Assembly: GCA_010909725.1 (NCBI GenBank)
Contig: JAACMV010000007.1
Coordinates: forward strand, 434,001-498,000
Source of the DNA: Picochlorum sp. 'celeri'
Taxonomy: Eukaryota > Chlorophyta > Trebouxiophyceae
Length of the DNA: 64,000 bases
Reading direction: 5' to 3'
Below, in pieces: positions 10,517 to 22,900 of the stretch (positions are counted from its first letter, which is position 1; every line of letters begins with the position of its first letter). The position numbers and the translations under genes are program-made. The notes beneath the pieces were generated by a model that saw only the letters and a program-made list of their open reading frames with translations, searched no databases and had not been told where the DNA came from.

Positions 10517-13500
10517 ATGAACGATAACAGAGTTGATCGAGATCCAACAAGAGAGTTGGACCGTGCAGCGGTGCAAAGTTGGTGTTCTTCAGTTTCGAAC
10601 TCTTGTGAGAAAAGAATGGCTCGTGAGGTGAGTATTGCATCTTTGGAAGCTGTATATCGAACAGAAATAAATTACAACCACCTTGATACAGGAAAAGGAA
10701 AACGAGGCTCAACTTCTTGCTTCTTGTAAGCTCGACCCTCTGTGTTGGAATGATTTGGGTCTTCAATGCTGCGATGGATTTAATACCAGCAAATGGATTC
10801 CAACCGAAGGGTCGTCAAGTACTCTGAGATGATATCAATGACGTCTGCCATTCCAAGCTGCAAGGACAATATCTTCATGAGGCAGGACATTCCATGTTTT
10901 AGCCTTCTGTATGCTCCGGTGTGTGGCTTGAATGCTGCCAGCCTTGCTTGACTCTATGTTTCGAGTTTGTTCTACTTAACACGTTGAAAATGCAGGAAAA
11001 CAAGGAAACAAGAGAGATCGTCAACAATATTCGTGAGGATAATGTGCCGAGCATTGATGCATCACTTGTCAAAGGCTTTTCCTCTGGAAAAGAGATGGAT
11101 AAGTATTTGTACACTCATCCAAATTCAGTGGTATCGGCTGTAGAATTCTTCAAGGAAAGCGATAAAAATTATGCATTTTCGGTTCAGACGAATGGAACAG
11201 TCCGCTGGTTCAAGGGAGTTTTTCAGCAACCCCATCTGTATGCTCAACTTCCAGTTGTTGTTGCTGTTCAGAAAGCCCTATCATCCATGATTGCTGGAAC
11301 GCCTATAGAATGGACAGTTCGCATTGGAGAATATCCCCATCCAGCTATATCAGTACGTTGACGGGATTTAACCTCAGCATGCTCCGCTTTTTTGTGCATG
11401 AGAGTTGGTATTGTACATGCAGGCTCAAATGTTCACAAGCACATTTGTGCCCCGCTATTTTTTGTGTCGAGCATTCTCTTGGTACTGATACTACAAATCT
11501 ACGAGATTGTGGAGGCAGAAAGAAAGGGGAACCATCGGGCTATTGACATTAACTGGCTTGCAGTACGGCTAATTTTCTTGTTTTTTTCTGTAGGGACCAC
11601 AATGGTTGACCGACAAATCCACTGAATGTTGCAGGTTTCACTCCGTACTGGAGTTCCCTTGTTGCCACATCTCTACTCTGCATCTCGCGAATGCATCACT
11701 TCTTTCCCTTTTGTCGGTAGCAATGCAGCTCCAACCTGTGAGTTCTCTTGTCTCGTTTTTTGTCCGTTTCTTGTTGGACCTCGGAATCACTGACATTGTA
11801 TACTGTTCTCTTTTGCAGTTTCACGGAGTCAAAATACTTTATTGCTTCCTCCTTTTGGCTAATTCTTCTCAGGCAATAATGGCATTAGGCCTACTGTCCT
11901 CCTCCCTTTTGAGAAAGGTGTGTATTTGTTGTGTACATGTTCTCGTTGATGATTAGATATCTTGCTTGGCTATTTACCAAAGTACCCTCACCAATTTCTT
12001 GCAGACTTCCTCAGCTATATCTACAGGCTTTTTAACTTTTTTCTTTGGCTTGGATAATGATGGTATTTCTTAGTTTTGATTCCCTTTTTCCCTGGAAGGT
12101 GAAGGAGTCCTGGAAAACACTGTTCTGCATGTTTCCTTGGACGATCAACATTTAGAGGATACGAGACTACTCTCCGACTCCAACATAGCGTTAGAGACAT
12201 CTAACTTTCCCATTCTAATGGCCTCAGCTATCCGCTCAGAATGTGATATACACTGTCTTGGCATTTAACTTTGATGCTTGCCTGCCAGACATTAACGGCA
12301 AAAGACGGATACCCTGGTTCTTGTTCATATTGAAACAGTTGCAACTCAAAGGTACGATACACATTCTAACCGGTTAGTCGGAAGATAATCAATCTGACTC
12401 GTTTCCAGGATCATTGAATAGGGATATGTTAGCAAAAGCCTACTCTCCGCGACGAATCAGAAGTCCAATCGATGCTCGGGATGATGCAATCGATCTCGAG
12501 GAGATGAGAAATTAAAGAGCTTTGTCGGAAGTATATTACTGAATCAATCGAGGATCCTGAATACGCAATCCAAATACATGGGTTGCGGAAAGAATATAAT
12601 ATGCCAGGATGGCTCAACAGAAGTAGCAGGATTGCGTTAGATGGTGACTGGTTCGGTGTCAAAGCAGGTAAGATAGCGCAGTAGGTTGACAACAAGTTGA
12701 GCGCGACGCGTGTCACAAATAGGTGTGCATTCGACATGTGCTGATCCCAATATGACGATCGCCATCTTTGCAGGAGAATGCTTTTGTCTTCTTGGGCCCA
12801 ATAGTGCTGGCAAAACTACTTTGATCAAGTGTTTACTTGGACTAACTAAGGCTTCCAGTGGTACGGCTGCTTCGCCTTGATTGCGAGAGTACTGGTTCCT
12901 TATTATCTTCGCTAAAATGATTTGTACAGGTCAAGCAATCATCGACGGAAAGAGCACTTATACATCGAGCGATCTTCAGGAAGCATCGAAAAACATAGGC
13001 TATTGTCCCCAGCATGATGGATCTCTTTGCGATCTTCTGACAGTTTGGGAGAATTATGAATTGTTCTGCGCAGCGAAAGGAGTTGTTCCGAGCTTGGCGG
13101 AAAAACAGAATGTTCCGATAATCACGGTGCGAGCTAACAATGAGTTTTCCTTAATTTCCAACGAATGAATACACCATGCCACCGCCGTAACTTGCGCAGG
13201 GACAACCGAATGCCACACTGCTCAATGCGTCTCCCTCCGAACGAAGGCAGCTTTCCATCGCAATCGCACTGATAGGAAATCCAAAGGTAAGTGGAGCAAT
13301 CTACAAGAGTTTGGTCTTAATGCACTAATATCAATTATGCCACGTATATTCCAGGTGATAGTACTAGACGAGCCAACTGCAAATGTCGATCCTTTCGTGA
13401 AAAGGACAGTGTGGAAACACATTGAAGAATTGAAAAATGAAAGATCGACTGTGTTTCTCTCGACCCATAGTATGCATGAAGCTGAAATTCTCTCCGACAG

Positions 13501-14389
13501 GTGAGTCACAAGATCGATGTCGATGGATAGTAGAGATCGCAATGACGATTTTATAACTCAATTCGCAGAATCGGAATTATGGTGCGAGGGAAGTTGCGAT
13601 GCTTGGGATCTCCTCTGGAACTCAAACGGAGGTTTGGATCCGGATATAAAATCAGCCTGGGACTTCAAAAAGATGTTGACCTCGACCAAAAGACTATACA
13701 AGAAAATATTGTTCAGCTTATGCGGAAAAGCATGACTCTGAAATCAGGTATGATGATCGCAGTGCTCCAAAGGGTTGATTATTGATTGATAATGACATCT
13801 AGTTGCAGTTGAATTCTCAGCTGATTATGTGAATATTACCTTACCATACGAAATGGAAGATAGGTTGCCACTGATGCTGACGCAGCTCAATGTACGTGCA
13901 CTTGAAGACTGTGTGTCCTATATTTATACCTAAGGAGCAAGCTTGTTTTTGACGCAGAATAACATGGAGTTGCTTCATATTCGAGACGTGCAGCTGCGCC
14001 CAACTCCGATGGAGGAAGTTTTCATGACCATAACAAAAAAAGCGGAACTTGAAAATGCTGAGGTGCGTGTGCTCATGTATCGTGTTTGTATCTTTGAGAG
14101 TAATCTGATTTCACTGTTGCTCCACAGGCCGAGGGTAGATTTGAGACATTGCTATTAGCTGAGGAGGGTATTGCTCTCAAAATACCAGTGGGCGCAGATT
14201 ACATCGAGAGTCCAGGTGAGAATTCGTTTGCAATAATCAAATCGGATGTTACAACTATCGATCTTGCTTTATACTGTTACAGGTGGAAATTTTTATACAA
14301 TCAAATGGACAAAAGATCGCTTAGGTCACCTAAGAATTCACGATTATTCTCCTGACAAATTCCGCATTCGCGAGGAGAAAGATCGATAA
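10517..14389 (+). CDS. half-size ABCA-type ABC transporter (A), many exons, degenerate signature motif
   Basis: At least a dozen short exons. The 5' part (10517-10920) is tentative. An ectodomain exon at 10996-11352 contains [17 protein letters not shown]; membrane exons follow ([35 protein letters not shown]). The nucleotide-binding domain lies in exons 12774-12860, 12930-13126, 13200-13286 and 13355-13500. Walker A is GPNSAGKTT, the Q-loop CPQHDGSL, Walker [14 protein letters not shown] and the H-loop STHSMHEAE, all functional-looking. The signature is [16 protein letters not shown], where ABCA proteins have YSGG, so both glycines are lost. The C-terminal domain ([12 protein letters not shown]) ends at 14389. 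Family knowledge: ABCA proteins move lipids. Only one nucleotide-binding domain is present, so it must dimerise. The ABCA gene at 19937-23085 has the complementary defects. Exon joins upstream of 12774 are approximate. Confidence 0.82.
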
Positions 14390-16756
14390 ATTTTCTTAGA
14401 CTGATCTTCGATGATTGCAGCCTTTACTCTGCATGAATAAATAAAATTTTAGATGCTGTCAACTATCGCACCAATCCTTTTGTATATGATGTAATTCGTA
14501 CCTGTAATCATCGACGTGTCGTTTCCAGTTTTCCATGTTTATCTTTTCAGGCAGGTTCGCATTATAGGCTGACTTTACTTCGTTTTCGCACATCGGTTTC
14601 GGATGCTCTTTACCCATCTACACAAAAAAGAATCGAACTCCATCACAATTCGTCTCCATGCTTATGAAACTGCCACTCAAAATTCGTACCTGCTTCATTA
14701 AGTGAGGGCTACTCCATGAGAGATAGCAGAGGGATATTTGTAGCAAAGAATACGAAGAGCTTTGAGGTGACGACTGGCATATTACTGGTGGATGCTTTAG
14801 TGTGAAATCCATGCCGGTCTTCTTGGAATCTTTGTCTGCTGGCATTGGTGTTTCATCTAAGCTCTCGGAGCAACTGAATTTTTTCAGCTTGCTCGTGATG
14901 AACTCAAAGTCTTCCATGCTTTCGTCGAATTGAAAGTAGACGTCCTCGAGATACTTGATATACTTGTCTAGATCTCGTACGTTCAACTGAATAACCTGCA
15001 AGTGAAATTAGAAAGAGTGGTTTGTTTAGTCTACTCTGTGGCCGTTGTTCCAATAGTTTAAAAGATGGTATCAATTGACATACGTCACGGGAGCGAACAC
15101 GGTGAGGCATCAGCCTATCACTGTGCAGAAGATTTTCAAATGATGATTGTATGAGTGAATCCCATGCTGACCGATCTTCCACACAACTAAGTATGACATC
15201 AACTGCAGCAAATGTATATTAAATTATTTACCTTGCCATATGCGTGAGCAACCAGAAAATATCAATTCCTAGTTTTCATGTAGCTTTTGTCTTTGTTCAT
15301 ACTAGAGGACATATCAACATACAAAACCATGGCTCACCGTAAAAGGCAGTTTTTGTGGCCTGCATAGCCCAAGGAGTCTTGAATAGGTCACACAAGTAGA
15401 GCTCCGAGGAGTTTATATCTCCACCGTAGAGAAATTGACACGTTGAGAGCGGTGCGAGTATTTCCTGCATTAAATATCATAGCCATGATGACTGACAAAC
15501 ATTATTCACGGTAGGGTGAAAGAAACAAACCTCTGGCAGGCCAAGGGTTACTGCATATCGCTGGTTCCAGGCCATGGTGTGAAGCGGAGGAACTTTATAA
15601 CGAAGAAAAGATCCTAAACGTCGGGATTGTGCATATATCTTTGCAGGACTGATGACCCCTGCATCACAATTGTCAGAATGTTTGTCTGCCATACATCTAC
15701 ATTCACGGACAATAATGAATAAAACATACCCGGTCGACAGAAAAAGATCTTGGGAAACATTGTCAAATATTGTTCTAAAGAGGATTTGAATATTTTCCAA
15801 AATCCTAAGTATTCAATCCTGCCTGTCGATGACAATGTGCAAATATCCATGGGGTCTAATGTCTCTCGCATCATCCAGCATCCTAGAAACAAAATGGTCA
15901 GGGAAAGCGAAAGAGGCAAGAACTGCAACAAGACGCCACGGTGAGACCAAATTTTGAAAGCGTGTCCAGAAACAACATACTTTGTTCAAGTGCATGGTGA
16001 CAATAGCACTTGCTCGGCTTGTCTTCCTACCCTGATCATCTTCAAGCATCTTCTCCTCGCTCGCAGCAATATCTCTCTCTATGACCCTGCAAGCGTACAA
16101 TGTTCGTCATGATATCAACATAGGAAAAGTAGGTTCTCTCTCATGAGGATGACATACTCGTAAAACGACGATTCTAAAACCCCCGATTTCTGGATATATA
16201 GGAACCAAATTTCTCGAACACGTTCACGGAACACATCACAACGGGAAATAAGATCCAGCCTCTCCAGCTGGGAAATCTGAATCTGCACGAGTGAAATCCA
16301 TACGTCAAACAATACTTGAAGACCTGTTCCAGCGCCGGTAGGAATTACAAACCTGAAGTAAATCTTGGAAGGCAAAGATGTATGCTTCAATTCCTTCCTG
16401 AATGGGAAGCTTTTCCTTCTCTTCTACGCGCTTCCATTCAGTCTTGTATTCACTTGGAGCCGCACGAACTTCAGTACGCCTACATAAAATCTCATCTCGC
16501 ATGAGCCCGAAACTTAAATGAATGGAATCACAGCTGTTTGCACACACAACTCACCTGGTTGCAGCTTGGTACTCCTGTGTTTCCTCCAAAAAGTTCTGCA
16601 AAGTCAACGTTGTAAAGCCGATTGAGACAAATATAAACTTTTAATATGAAAACCTACTTGTTGAGTAACCCCGCATGTTTCGCAGACTAAAATCCCAGCT
16701 GTCAGTTGCAGAGTCCCTGCAAAGCATGTTTGACACAAACCCCCTTCTTCTTCCAT
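14344..16756 (-). CDS. TAF1B: TAF1B / Rrn7-like RNA polymerase I initiation factor, about 13 short exons
   Basis: The start at 16756 gives MEEEGGLCQTC...LVCETCGVTQQ, a CxxC...CxxC zinc ribbon. Successive small exons then give NFLEETQEYQAATR, RTEVRAAPSEYKTEWKRVEE, EGIEAYIFAFQDLLQ, IQISQLERLDLISR, FLPLSLSLTILFLGCWMMRE (cyclin-like region), GVISPAKIYAQSRRLGSFLR, EILAPLSTCQFLYGG, IDIFWLLTHMA and CVEDRSAWDSLIQSS, followed by VIQLNVRDLDKYIKYLEDVY. The order zinc ribbon, FQ.LL helix, LPLSLSLT and cyclin-like helices matches TAF1B/Rrn7, the TFIIB-like subunit of SL1/core factor that recruits Pol I to rDNA promoters. Assignment rests on pattern, so moderate certainty. The last exon ([17 protein letters not shown]) would end at 14344 and overlap the convergent ABCA coding end by 46 bases. 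Confidence 0.7.
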
Positions 16757-17032
16757 TGCAGAGGGCAATCAGTACCCCAACAAATGACGAATTCAGTTAA
16801 TTTATTTTAACACGAAAAAAGATGCAGTCAGTCCCGACTCTCCTCTCTCGACAAGCCGAAACACACGTCAGTGCTCTCTGCAAATCTGAGCCTGAATTGT
16901 CAAACACGGAAGGATGACCTCCGTGAAGGTCACGGGCACAATGTAAGAAAATTATACCATAGATCGATATATTGTTGTGATACGTATTTATTTCAATAGC
17001 AGAGCACCTGCTATTTGAACAAACTGTTCGAG

Positions 17033-18126
17033 ATGTCTTTGTCCACATGTGTAATCGGAGGAAGCAAAAACACTGCGTTTGCTGGTAGTGTGCGAGGTAA
17101 GTAGCCTAACATGGTATTAAAATGTATATATTGGGTAACAATGGAGTTTCTGGGACCCTACGCAGCATTTACTCAGCGAAGAAGGTTGTATCAGAAGAGT
17201 ACCAGGCCTGCTGTCAAAGTTCAGGCCAACTTGTTTGAGCGAATCGTCAGAGTTGCTAAATCGTATGCAAATGCCTTTGGTATGTTGAATGAGTGTATCT
17301 CTCCCTTGGCTAGATGAACTGGTGTGATGGTCTGTTTCTGTGTGTCTGCAGTGAGTTCTGTGGAGGATCCAGAAAAAGTATTGGATCAGGCAGTCGAGGA
17401 TATGCAGAACGATCTGATTAGGCTGAGACAGGCCGCTGCGGAAGTCACGGCGTCGGAGAAGAGAATGCAGGCGAAGAGGGATCAGGCGCAGAGCACAGCA
17501 GTGCGTACTATCATTGCCATGGAGCCCATCCTTGTGCTGATCAAATGACTCACGCTGTTATTTGTTTACTCTTGCAGAATGAATGGTATCGCAGAGCTGA
17601 ACTCGCGCTCAGCAAAAATGATGAGGAACTTGCACGCGAGGCGCTGTCCAGGCGCAAGGCTTTCCAGGAAAATGCTGACATGTTGGGTTCGCAGTTAGAC
17701 CAGCAAGCCAAGGCTGTTGAAACTATCGTCTCCAACATGAGGACACTGGAAGCAAAGTTGGCGGAAGCAAAAATGAAAAAGGATACTCTAAAGGCGAGGG
17801 CTCAATCAGCCAAGTCAGCCAGAGCAATCAATGACATGGTAGGAGGGCTGAGCACTGGCAGTGCCCTTTCAGCTTTTGAAAAGATGGAAGAAAAAGTCAT
17901 GTCACTGGAGGCCGAGGCCGACGCTGCGACACTTTTGGTTGGTGGTGCAGATGATCTTGAATCGAAATTCAAGCAGCTGGAAGGTGGAGATGTAGACGAC
18001 GATTTGGCTGCCATGAAGGCCAAACTCGGCACCACAACCGTCGCTGGCCAACTGCCCCCCGGCAGACCCGTCAAAGATGCGATTGACGTCGAGCTCGAGA
18101 ATATGAAGAAAAATATGGGAGATTAA
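17033..18126 (+). CDS. VIPP1: VIPP1 (IM30/PspA family), thylakoid membrane-remodelling protein
   Basis: Four exons (17033-17096, 17166-17279, 17352-17500, 17578-18126) give 291 aa with perfect phases. A transit peptide of about 45 residues precedes NLFERIVRVAKSYANAFVSS, the amphipathic helix that binds membranes in this family. A long coiled coil follows (EDPEKVLDQAVEDMQNDL; WYRRAELALSKNDEELAREA; KKDTLKARAQSAKSARAI; SALSAFEKMEEKVMSLE), then a short C-terminal part after the Vipp/PspA core. Family knowledge: VIPP1 forms rings and rods on chloroplast membranes and is needed for thylakoid biogenesis and repair. TGTAA at 18145-18149 is a good 3' signal. It converges with the ClpR gene (41 bases between coding ends). 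Confidence 0.95.
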
Positions 18127-18166
18127 TTAATTGTAGTATTGAGGTGTAAACGAATATTTTACCAAA

Positions 18167-19016
18167 CTATTCTACAATACCATCAATGATCCCCAACCCA
18201 ACAGCCTCCTTTGGACTCAAAAAGTTTTCTCTATCACACTCTTCTTCGATCCTGTCTGTGGATAACCCTGTCGAATTAGATAAGAACTGGTACATCATCT
18301 TCATGGTGCGATTCAGCTCGGTCGTCTGAATATTAACCTCATCCGCTGACCCCTGAGCACCCCCATTCGGTTGCTGCAACATTATCCTGGCATTGGGCAT
18401 GCTAAATCTTCTGCCCTTTGTCCCTGCAGCTAATATCTGAACGGCATTTCCTCCCACCATACCGAATGCGACGGTGCTAATTGGTGCCTTGACAGCTTCC
18501 ATGGTATCCAAAATTGACACCACCGAGTAGGAGGACCCTGCCGCACAATTGATGTACAACTTAATTTCATCCTCTGTGCTTAATGAATTTAGTGCTAATA
18601 AGCTAGCTACTGTCTTAACTGCCACCTGATCGTTGATTCGCTCACCTAGAAAGATAATTCGATTGCGGAGCAAGTGGCTATTCAGATCTACAACATCCTC
18701 GTTGTTCTCACCCATCTGTATTACTGGAGCAATAATTGGATCACGCTCTCGACGAGCCATACATACCAATCTGCACGCAACGTTGGAACGGTGATTCAGT
18801 ACATGAGCGAAAACACAAGCACTCCTGCTATTCTCAAGATTTCCTTTCATCCACGCACCCTGCACCGCTCTCATACAAAGATGAACTTTCATACGAACTC
18901 AGAGGTCTTGATTGAACACCACGCTGGTCCACTGTATGGTGGAAGAACCTCCTCTCCCGAGGACAGGACTGGGTAGTCCTGCAAAGACTCGTTCCAAGTC
19001 GAGCAATGTGAGTCAT
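18167..19016 (-). CDS. ClpR, non-catalytic subunit of the plastid Clp protease
   Basis: Two exons (19016-18859, 18770-18167) join to 253 aa. The N-terminus (MTHIARLGTSLCRTTQSCPR) is transit-peptide-like. The fold is ClpP: NRIIFLGERINDQVA, IKLYINCAAGSSYSVVSILD and KGRRFSMPNARIMLQQPNGG. The catalytic Ser of ClpP (normally in QAASMG) is replaced in FGMVGGNA, and the catalytic His (MIHQP) is Gln in MLQQP. Both losses define ClpR-type subunits, which sit in the mixed ClpP/R rings of cyanobacteria and plastids. Which ClpR paralogue it corresponds to cannot be settled here. It faces the uL22c gene head to head across about 220 bases. Confidence 0.9.
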
Positions 19017-19066
19017 GAGTAACTATAAAGAGTTTATAATGCATCTATACCGAGAGATGGTGTGTG

Positions 19067-19088
19067 GTGGATTTCCATGGGAATCCAC
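19067..19088. repeat. imperfect 22-base palindrome in a divergent promoter
   Basis: GTGGATTTCCATGGGAATCC plus AC is its own reverse complement except for one mismatched position pair, centred on CCATGG. Directly after it come CATCCATGG and TTTGGCCAATGGCC (CCAAT box-like). It sits between the divergent starts of ClpR (19016) and uL22c (19238), both plastid proteins, so a shared dimeric-factor site is plausible but unproven. Confidence 0.45.
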
Positions 19089-19237
19089 CGTGCCTCATCC
19101 ATGGCCTTTGGCCAATGGCCGCCGATGGCTTCCATCCGACATTGTCGAAACCACTCACATTGCCCACATACACATCGAATATAGCATTCTCTATATAATT
19201 ATAGCACATTCCGATTTTAACACGTAGATCGGCAGTC

Positions 19238-19926
19238 ATGATGAACGTGCGTCCTTCCAGCGTTGCCATGGCCACAAGCACAGCAGGTCTTCCTGTTTCT
19301 GTGCCAAGGGTGGCACATTTTGGATCATGTTCTGTAATTCGTAGAGTACGTTATTTGTTTTAGTTTTTAGCGGTATTGAATGGATGGTTTTTGGCTGAAA
19401 TGAGGTGAATGGGGTTGTGTGGTAGTGTCGCCTGGCAGTGTGGTGGCCATGTTTGCCGGCATTGCTATCGGAATGCTTTCTCATTTTTTTAATTCTTTTG
19501 ATGCAGCAAGCTGGCGTGGTGCCTGTTGAGCGTCCAGCGACCCGCACGCTGGCCGCCCCGGTGTGTGTTGCCGCTGCTGCGACAGAGGCTCCAGAGGCAG
19601 TGGCCTATCTCAGATTTGCAAGAGGTTCTGCTCTCAAAGTGCGTAGAGTTTTGGACCAGATTCGCGGAAGATCATATGAAGAAGCTTTGATGATTCTGGA
19701 GTACATGCCATACAAAGCCTGTGAGCCAGTGATTCAGACACTTCTCTCAGCTGCAGCAAATGCCAAGAACAACCTTGGAATGAAGAAGAAAGATTTGTTC
19801 GTAAGCGAGTGTTTTGCTGATGAAGGTCCAGTGATGAAGAGGTACAGACCTCGTGCGCAGGGAAGAGCAAACAGGATTTTAAAGCCAACAGTGCACATTA
19901 CAATCAAGGTAGCAGAAAGATCATAA
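19238..19926 (+). CDS. RPL22: plastid ribosomal protein uL22c, nuclear-encoded
   Basis: Exon 1 (19238-19345) encodes [20 protein letters not shown] and onward, a Ser/Thr/Val-rich transit peptide; exon 2 (19507-19926) encodes the mature protein, total about 175 aa. L22 hallmarks are [49 protein letters not shown] and the C-terminal [20 protein letters not shown]. Family knowledge: L22 lines the exit tunnel of the large subunit. rpl22 is absent from chlorophyte plastid genomes, so a nuclear copy with a transit peptide fits a green alga. TGTAA at 19928-19932 directly follows the stop. The first-exon donor (GTACGT) was chosen for phase and consensus; alternatives exist. Confidence 0.88.
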
Positions 19927-19936
19927 TGTAACATAG

Positions 19937-22900
19937 CTATTCAATGTCTTCCAGTAGATTGAGGTACACATCTTCTAAACTCAAATTCGAGACACTCCAA
20001 TCTGCAATATCTACTTTTGGCCCAAGTTTCATCTTTTCCATTCTCCTGAAGACAGCATCGATTGTTTGGTTGGCTGTGAGAGGCAGAGCAAATTTGAGCG
20101 TTTTGCCAAACTCGCTGACCAGGTCAGCATCCTCAAATGTGGATCTGACACACTTGATGATTTCTTTTCTACTTCCAGTTGTGTTGAAAGTGATAGTCAG
20201 CCACATGAATCTTCCATACCTAGAAATCATCTTTTGTGGAGACCCAAGAAATGCGATTTCCCCCTTTCTCAATACAGCAATGCGGTCGCACGGCTCTGCC
20301 TCCAGGATATTATTTGTCGAGATGACCACCGAAACGCTTTTTGTTGCTTCTTTCAGGGCTCTCCATAGTACTTTCCGTGAGTATGGATCCATTCCTGCTG
20401 ATGGTTCATCAATAAATACAACTTTAGGGCCATTGGGATCCCCCAGACCCAGCAATGCAATTGCCAATGAGAGCCGTCTTCGCATACCCCCGCTGTATTG
20501 GGCGACTCTCGTTTCAATTGAAGAGTGCAAATCAAGAGACTCTATCATATTTTGTATGTACGCGTCCAGGTTCGCACGTCTTCCAAATTTTATCATACCA
20601 AAGATTTTCAAGTTTTGCCACCCTGTAAGCTCATGAAACAAAATGTCTGTATCCCAACATGCCCCAATAGGTATATTCAGAGGAAGCTTGTCTCTAGAGT
20701 CCCAACCGTGGACAAGAATCGTCCCTTGGTCCTGATGAACAAGGCCGACCGTCATTTTCAATATTGTGCTTTTGAATGAACCTGGCGCAGCACCTAGAAA
20801 TGCAAAGCATTCCTGGTCTTGGATCACCAAGGAGAGATCGATCTCTAACTGATCATATTCGGAAAACTTCTGCACCGCCTGATAGATGACCGAGAAATCG
20901 TAATGTTGGATTAAACTTGGATCACGCTGCAGCATTTGGACCAGCCTTTTGCTATTTTCTCTTGTGTCATCTTCATCTTCGCGAGCAGCTGGTATTTCGA
21001 GACTAGTATCTGCGTATGATCCTAAGTATTCTGCTAGAGAAGATTTTTTCTTCGCTCTAGAAGTCCTTCCCTTTAACTCTGCTCCACTGAGATGGCCCAA
21101 ATAATAATCTAACTCATCTTCAGAATTTTTTCCCTGAACAGCATGACTACTGGAGTTTGCTCCATCTACCCTGCTAGCTTCTTGCTTTGATTTCCTTTTA
21201 AGAAAAAACAAATAGCCCCGTCTTATGCCATCAACATTGCCCATGAGATAATCAGAGTAAAGTGCAAGGAGCGGTATCACCAGGCTCTGAATCAACATGG
21301 CAAGCAGAACAAGCATCATGCTATTATCGGTCGCCATGGTGTTCCATGAGATTCCTTTGTGGGCACCAGATTGATCTGCCAGAAAGGCATACTGAGATAG
21401 CTCATAAAGTCCTGCCAAACAACAAATAAAGTGTCAAATTTGCATTGACAACAGTTCATGCATCTGAGTCAAGCCAGATGATACACACCTCTAAAAGCGC
21501 AAAAGCTTGGCACAAGAAATTGAAGAATATTAGCTGATATGTCATTTTCTTGTTCAATCAGCAGAACTAGGACGACATTTGCCAAAAACCCCATGATTAA
21601 GATGTAGAACACTGATGATAATGCTCCTGACCTTCTATCCTTGAAGAAAGATGCATACAAAAACCCAAAACTGATGATCACGGTTCCCCACAGTCCAAAA
21701 AATGCTATTTGAATTGATATTATATTCTTAGTAAACATCTTGACTCCAAGCAAAAAGCCAAAACCAACAAAGCAAGACATGTAGATGCTATACATGCCCA
21801 TATACCACACAAATTTTGAAGCATAGAATGCAAACGGTCTCAGTCCATTGATATGCTGGAAAATCCTCAAATCTAGTTCTTTTTCATATACTAAAGAGTT
21901 GAGGTGGAGTGGAAGTATCGCATGCATCAACCACATTGAAAACAAAGGACCCAACAAAGTTGAGAAGTCAACATTTAGGACCGAGGACTGCCTTGGCATG
22001 TCCCTGATCCCAGCCAGGTTCACAGATCCATCGAAAAAGTATTTGATATATGCATTCGATGCAATGTTAATAGATTGTGCCCAGCGTTGGATGTCTGGGA
22101 TATCCATGGGACTATAGACTCTTGGGGTGTTAGCCCAAATGTCTACCTGCAGGTTTGAGGCATTTGTTAGGTGCCAATCATACGCACCGATAATCTTTGC
22201 ACTTCTGTCTTCTCCCCAATCTTGGTAAATGGCATTGTTAATATCGTCAGACGAGTTGAAATATTTGAACAGAATGTTCAGCGTCGCGACATGCATGCCT
22301 GTCAGGTTGGCAACAGATTTCTGAATTGAGGACATTACTTTGTCAGAATGGGCACCCGTGCTCCGACCATCTTGTAAGAGATACAGCTTCTTCTCCTCAT
22401 TGATTTCAGGGATTAAAGCGCGTTCCAGTAGTAGAGTACCCGAAGATATATCTGAAGTTGCCATGCTAACGCCAAAATCATGTAAACCCTTGACCAAAGC
22501 ACCCGTAGCCTCGATAAATTCGAGTTCCTCAGCATTTTCATCCGCCTCTGTCCGACCACTCTCATGAAATCCATCCATGGATTCTATTTCATCCAGTACC
22601 ATCGACTTGACGTATGATTCTGCGACTTTGGAGGCCACCAACGCAGAGTTAGAAAAGAATGAATCCATGATTTTTGTTGTGTCCATTTCGTCCCCCCCTG
22701 TAAATGCAATATACCCAGTATCCAGGGTATCTGGCGGTATCTGCATTAAAGGGGGCCATAGCGGGGGCTGCTTGACGTCACAGAATGGTGCCTGATTGAC
22801 AGAGGAATACAAAAAGCTACAGGTAGCATTATTCTGGCTTGAACAAGACCCAGATGGGGTACATGGCTCGACCCCTGTCGAATTGTAGCAATCCAAACAT

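Noticed and set aside
10374..10766. Minus-strand open frame with a DTPG motif, suggesting a GTPase
   Set aside because: No P-loop or other G motif is present, and it overlaps the start of the ABCA-A gene.
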